DNA from: Bacillota bacterium
GTDB taxonomy: Bacteria > Bacillota > Clostridia > Clostridiales > Clostridiaceae
Direction: 5' to 3'
NCBI GenBank assembly: GCA_021779235.1
Contig: JAJYBA010000057.1
Location: forward strand, 1-9,283
Length of the DNA: 9,283 nucleotides
Shown here: piece by piece, positions 5,661-9,283 of the stretch
Numbering within the stretch: the stretch's first letter is position 1
Layout of the letters: the number at the start of each line of letters is the position of its first letter
The notes under the pieces: generated by a model
Seen by the model: only the letters and a program-made list of their open reading frames with translations
Told to the model about the DNA's origin: nothing
Database searches by the model: none
Translations under genes and position numbers: made by a program

Positions 5661-8600
5661 CTAGTCACTATCTTCACTAGGAGAAAAGCTTTGGATTGTT
5701 TCACTATCACCGCTAGCAACTTTTTGAATCAAGTCAAATCGGGTAAAGGGTACACTAATATCTGTATCATGATTAACAGTAAATTTTAATACTGCCTTGT
5801 TGTTTAAACAATATTTTAAATCTTTAAACAAAGTATTATCTGAAGCCTTGCCTATATTAACTAAGAAATAGCCTCTAATAATTAGATCCGATATAGTGTA
5901 TATGTATTGAGGTTGCTTTGGATCAACGACTTTCCAATCTCTGGCTTTTACGAAACCCATTTCAGCTAAGAATTTAGCCATGGAAAGTATATAATTTCTA
6001 GATGTTAAATCTACTTCTGATATAGTTTGTACAGAGGGTTCTTCCTGATCTGTCTCTTCAGTAGGCTTTTCTGTTGGCTGCTCTGGTATAGAATCAGCTA
6101 TGTTGTCTTCTTCTGCTGCTTCCATTAACATAAATAATGTACCAGCATCTAATGTAATTGATTCTTTTAATGGAGCTGTGGTAGCTGGAGTTAAAATGTT
6201 ATTTATAAAGTCAGTAAAGCTTGATAAAATACCGTTTAAAATAGAATATTCGGTGTCTGACTTAGTTGACCGTGATACTAATAAATTAGATAATGTATTC
6301 TTTACTCCAAGAGATCCCATTAATATTGGCATCAATCCTGTACGGACTAAGGCTCTATAGTCAGAAACGTATTTTTCTCTGGCTGACTTATCTGATTTTT
6401 CAGTTGGCTTATGTAACTGTTTAGCTGAATAACTAAAGTTTTTATATTCTTCTCCAGCACTAGTGTATAAATTTGAGAATAAAATTACTAATTTAGTTTG
6501 TAGAGCAGCAGTTTCTGAAGATTTTACAACGGCATATAGTTTATCTAATTGAGTTGTTACTTCTTTAAGACGGGCTTCTAATGATGCAAGACTCTTTTTA
6601 TTAATCTCTAATAAGTTTCTTGTTTCATTAATATCTTCAGTTAAGGTAGTAAGTCTTAACTGCTTAAAGACACTAAGAGACTCAGTAATTTCAGGAGACT
6701 CTGGAAGCTCTTCTTGTGTCAACGGCTCCTTAGCTGTTGTCTTTACTAGATTTGCAGCAATTCTTTCTTCCCCAGCTAGCTTAGTAATTAGCTCAGAAAT
6801 ATATAATCTTTTCTTAGAAATATCTGCAAGTAGTGTTTCTTTTTCTTTAGTTAGGTTGCCTATTTCAGTATGTTTTTGTGTTAATGTATCAGAATCACTT
6901 GTTAATTTATTTAATGAAGTTATCATGGATTCTAAAATATTATTAATAGCATCTTCGGTAAGAACTGCAGAAAAAATAAGCTTTGAAAAGTTAGTAATAG
7001 CTTCTGGGCTCATTATAGAATTAACTGGAGTTTGTACTTCAGTGCTATAAACGTCTTTTATATTTTCTGGTAATGAGACTTCATCATAGGGTTTAGATGG
7101 ATCAGACAAAGCCTTATCTATAGCATCAATAATTTGAGTTGTTGTAAAGCCTCTGTTAATATCTCTTACTGCATCAATAGCAAAGCTATAGGTTTTATAA
7201 AATACTGAGTCTTCATTGGTAAAAAACTCAACTGCTTTAGTATAGAGTTCAGCAGGTTTTGTAAATTCTTCTTCAGCACCATCTGGTAGTGGTTCAGCTT
7301 TTAGACTTGCTAAAGATTCTAAACAAGTCTTTTGTGTATCTTCATCAAATGGAGTTTTATCAGCTAGCTGTTTTATAGTAGAAATAACAGTTGGGGCTGA
7401 ATCAACTATTGAGTTTCGATATTTTTTAATTTCCTCTGACAGAGTATTGTCAGTATGTTCTGTATATAGTTTTAGTAAACTAGTTGCTACCTTATCTACA
7501 GCTAAACTAAAGGTTCTTACTAACTCACTAAAAGACATAATATGAGTTACTTTTTGAACTTTTGTTTTTCCCTTAATTACAGGAGTAGATAATCTTTCAC
7601 CCTCAACTATATCTTTTGTAATATTTACAAATTTATAGTCCTTACGTGGAATTTTTATAGATATTCCAAGTGAGTTAGAGCCTTTTCGTGAGATTACACC
7701 AGTAGTTTCAAGATTAGGAAGGGTATCTGCAGATGCTAGTAATTTTTTAGTCTTAGATAGGTTTTGTTTTGCAATTTTGCGTAAATAAGATTCCGCCTCA
7801 TCACTATCAACAGAAACATCTAATCTTTCGGGTGAGAGTTTCTTACGTAAAAATACACCATCCAAGAAAATATCAAATTTTTCTTTTATAGCTTTCTGCT
7901 TGCTTATAACTGTTTCTGTATCTTCACTTTCTATTTCCTCTTTTTCAAGTTCTACTAATGGATTAGCTAGTAATGACCAAGTAAAATCTTTTATGAAGGC
8001 ACCTAAAAAGTTATTATCTAAATTTGATTTTCCTGTTTTATCAAGTTTTGGTACTGTGCGTGTTACAGTAGATACAGTACCCTTTGCCATGTCAATAGCA
8101 GTTGTTGTTGAGAAATTATTCATAAAGCCTGCATATTTCTCACCTAAGCTTTTGAATAATTCTTCATTCTGGTTATGTATTTCTGGATCTGAAGCTTCCC
8201 AAAACTTAACGTCAGAGGCTTGTCTTTGAATTGCAAGCTTCCCTTGAACTAAACCAATATAAAAGTTTAGGCCAGTTTTTACAATATCAATTGCTTGTTG
8301 TAATGTAGAATCAAATAAAGCTTCGTTTGATGGAGTTAACAGTGTTAACATCTTGTGCAATGCTGCATCAGTATCTTTTAACTTTCCCGTTTCTTGGAAA
8401 GAAACACTCTTAAAAGCTTTAAGTAAATCTTCACCATATTCATCTAAAACAGAATCAATTGTATTTTTTGAAATTGGTACATTTCTTGAAGCACCTGAAG
8501 CATCCATTACATAAATAGTATATCCAGAATTTTCAGATACTTTTAAGATTAAGTCTAAAGTATCTGAAAATTCTTTCTCTAAGGTTCCATCGTTTCCAAA

Positions 8601-9283
8601 GTCTTGTTTAAACTCATTTAATACCTTTTCTTCAAACTGGGTATTTACAGTTTTAAAGGTATGCTCTAGTTTTTTACCTAGTGAAGTAGGATCCTCATTT
8701 TTAATGTCTATAGTTAAGAAATTACCCTCAAACTGTTTAACAATATCTACTCTACGAATACCTGCTAAGAGCATTTTTAAAATAAAGGCTTTTAGAATTA
8801 GTCCTGTTGAACTATGCACTCTAAATAAGTCAGGATAGTAGTTTAGATCGAGGATGCTGCTTAAAATGTTAGTATTTTGTTTATTTAAAGATAAATCAAA
8901 AGATTCTATGGATTCAAAATTCTTGATTCCACTCATTATATTTAATAATGATGCACTCTTTATACCCAAACCTGAAATTACTGGTGCAGATATAACTTTC
9001 TTTTTATATAGAATTGTTTTGTTTTCTACAGCCTGATTTAATAATTCCATAAACGATGCAAAAGAATCCTGTTTTTGCAGGGCTTCTTTAATTTTGTCGG
9101 TAGAAATTTTTTGTTTTGTGAGTAGAGTTGATTTAACAGTCATCTTGGAGGGTAAATCTAAAGTGTTAGAAAGTTCCTCATCTTTTTTACCAGCTAAAAC
9201 TGCATCTAAAAACATAGAATCTTCTAAATCAACTGCATTAATATCGGTTGATAATTCGGCTTTAAATTTAGCAAGCAGCTTTA
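5661..9283 (-). CDS. Giant unrecognised protein, at least 1,206 aa, 5' end outside window
   Basis: The first ATG in the window (9215-9213) gives 1,184 aa ending in TAG, but the frame continues open for another 22 codons to the window edge, reading KLLAKFKAELSTDINAVDLEDS. No Shine-Dalgarno precedes that ATG, so it is probably internal and the gene 5'-truncated. Numbering from that Met: residues 1-750 are mostly helical and charged, without a recognised domain. About 760-815 and 850-900 have leucine/charge spacing typical of coiled coils (LTSDSDTLTQKHTEIGNLTK; TLTEDINETRNLLEINKKSL). An acidic Pro/Thr/Glu linker spans 1034-1066 (PEQPTEKPTEETDQEEP). It leads to a compact C-terminal domain, about 1067-1168, and an acidic Ser-rich end (SPSEDSD). 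There are no membrane spans or catalytic motifs. Size and coiled coils fit a large virion protein (internal, tail or baseplate), but this is inference. An intrinsic terminator follows the stop. Confidence 0.88.
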   Translation of the reverse strand, partial: KLLAKFKAELSTDINAVDLEDSMFLDAVLAGKKDEELSNTLDLPSKMTVKSTLLTKQKISTDKIKEALQKQDSFASFMELLNQAVENKTILYKKKVISAPVISGLGIKSASLLNIMSGIKNFESIESFDLSLNKQNTNILSSILDLNYYPDLFRVHSSTGLILKAFILKMLLAGIRRVDIVKQFEGNFLTIDIKNEDPTSLGKKLEHTFKTVNTQFEEKVLNEFKQDFGNDGTLEKEFSDTLDLILKVSENSGYTIYVMDASGASRNVPISKNTIDSVLDEYGEDLLKAFKSVSFQETGKLKDTDAALHKMLTLLTPSNEALFDSTLQQAIDIVKTGLNFYIGLVQGKLAIQRQASDVKFWEASDPEIHNQNEELFKSLGEKYAGFMNNFSTTTAIDMAKGTVSTVTRTVPKLDKTGKSNLDNNFLGAFIKDFTWSLLANPLVELEKEEIESEDTETVISKQKAIKEKFDIFLDGVFLRKKLSPERLDVSVDSDEAESYLRKIAKQNLSKTKKLLASADTLPNLETTGVISRKGSNSLGISIKIPRKDYKFVNITKDIVEGERLSTPVIKGKTKVQKVTHIMSFSELVRTFSLAVDKVATSLLKLYTEHTDNTLSEEIKKYRNSIVDSAPTVISTIKQLADKTPFDEDTQKTCLESLASLKAEPLPDGAEEEFTKPAELYTKAVEFFTNEDSVFYKTYSFAIDAVRDINRGFTTTQIIDAIDKALSDPSKPYDEVSLPENIKDVYSTEVQTPVNSIMSPEAITNFSKLIFSAVLTEDAINNILESMITSLNKLTSDSDTLTQKHTEIGNLTKEKETLLADISKKRLYISELITKLAGEERIAANLVKTTAKEPLTQEELPESPEITESLSVFKQLRLTTLTEDINETRNLLEINKKSLASLEARLKEVTTQLDKLYAVVKSSETAALQTKLVILFSNLYTSAGEEYKNFSYSAKQLHKPTEKSDKSAREKYVSDYRALVRTGLMPILMGSLGVKNTLSNLLVSRSTKSDTEYSILNGILSSFTDFINNILTPATTAPLKESITLDAGTLFMLMEAAEEDNIADSIPEQPTEKPTEETDQEEPSVQTISEVDLTSRNYILSMAKFLAEMGFVKARDWKVVDPKQPQYIYTISDLIIRGYFLVNIGKASDNTLFKDLKYCLNNKAVLKFTVNHDTDISVPFTRFDLIQKVASGDSETIQSFSPSEDSD

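Noticed and set aside
170..5663. Stop-codon reassignment, as in some large phages
   Set aside because: Genes end in TAA (five) or TAG (two) at sensible places with the next start close by, and no gene needs an in-frame stop to be read through.
1093..9036. Plus-strand open frames of 60-109 codons (for example 1093-1341, 7900-8229, 8854-9036)
   Set aside because: All lie opposite well-supported minus-strand genes, and their Ser/Phe/Leu/Val-rich products are what the reverse of AT-rich coding sequence gives; no gene arrangement speaks for them.

Overview
The window is an AT-rich stretch (about one third G+C by hand count) in which every credible gene lies on the minus strand, so transcription runs from high to low coordinates. 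There are eight genes, two of them cut by the window edges. Spacers are very short (2, 2 and 4 bp at several junctions), stops are TAA or TAG, and starts mostly carry Shine-Dalgarno-like motifs. One very large and one large soluble protein of unrecognised family are followed by small proteins with disordered tails. There are no membrane segments, signal peptides, tRNAs or metabolic genes. This looks most like part of the genome of a large tailed bacteriophage (or a prophage), probably a virion structure/assembly module. That assignment is inference from layout and protein character; no capsid, portal, terminase or tail gene can be named. The host cannot be identified, and the standard genetic code fits.

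In the order of transcription: (1) 9283-5661, the 3' part of a giant gene, at least 1,206 codons, with a coiled-coil region, an acidic linker and a compact C-terminal domain. Its reading frame stays open through the right edge, so the first ATG in the window is probably an internal Met. (2) 5638-5609, a textbook intrinsic terminator. (3) 5592-3379, a 737-aa protein of unknown family. (4) 3376-2843, a 177-aa protein with a Pro/Gln/Thr-rich N-terminal half. (5) 2842-2774, a 69-bp spacer richer in G+C than its surroundings, with two compact odd-length palindromes and a possible promoter. (6) 2773-1370, the only gene with a recognisable function: a RecB/AddB/Cas4-like PD-(D/E)XK nuclease with all the catalytic motifs and the four cysteines expected of an Fe-S cluster. 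It is distinctly more AT-rich than its neighbours. (7) 1337-813, a 174-aa helical protein with acidic tail whose coding sequence contains two strong hairpins. (8) 786-481 and 478-170, two small proteins that look like tandem paralogues. (9) 165-1, the N-terminus of a further gene.

How they work together: the tight packing of genes 3-4 and 7-9 suggests translational coupling and joint use, most simply as parts or assembly factors of one particle. The nuclease, with its own leader-like spacer and different base composition, looks like an accessory gene placed inside this module. The terminator between the giant gene and the 737-aa gene leaves no room for a separate promoter, so the downstream genes must depend on read-through, RNA processing or promoters not visible here.
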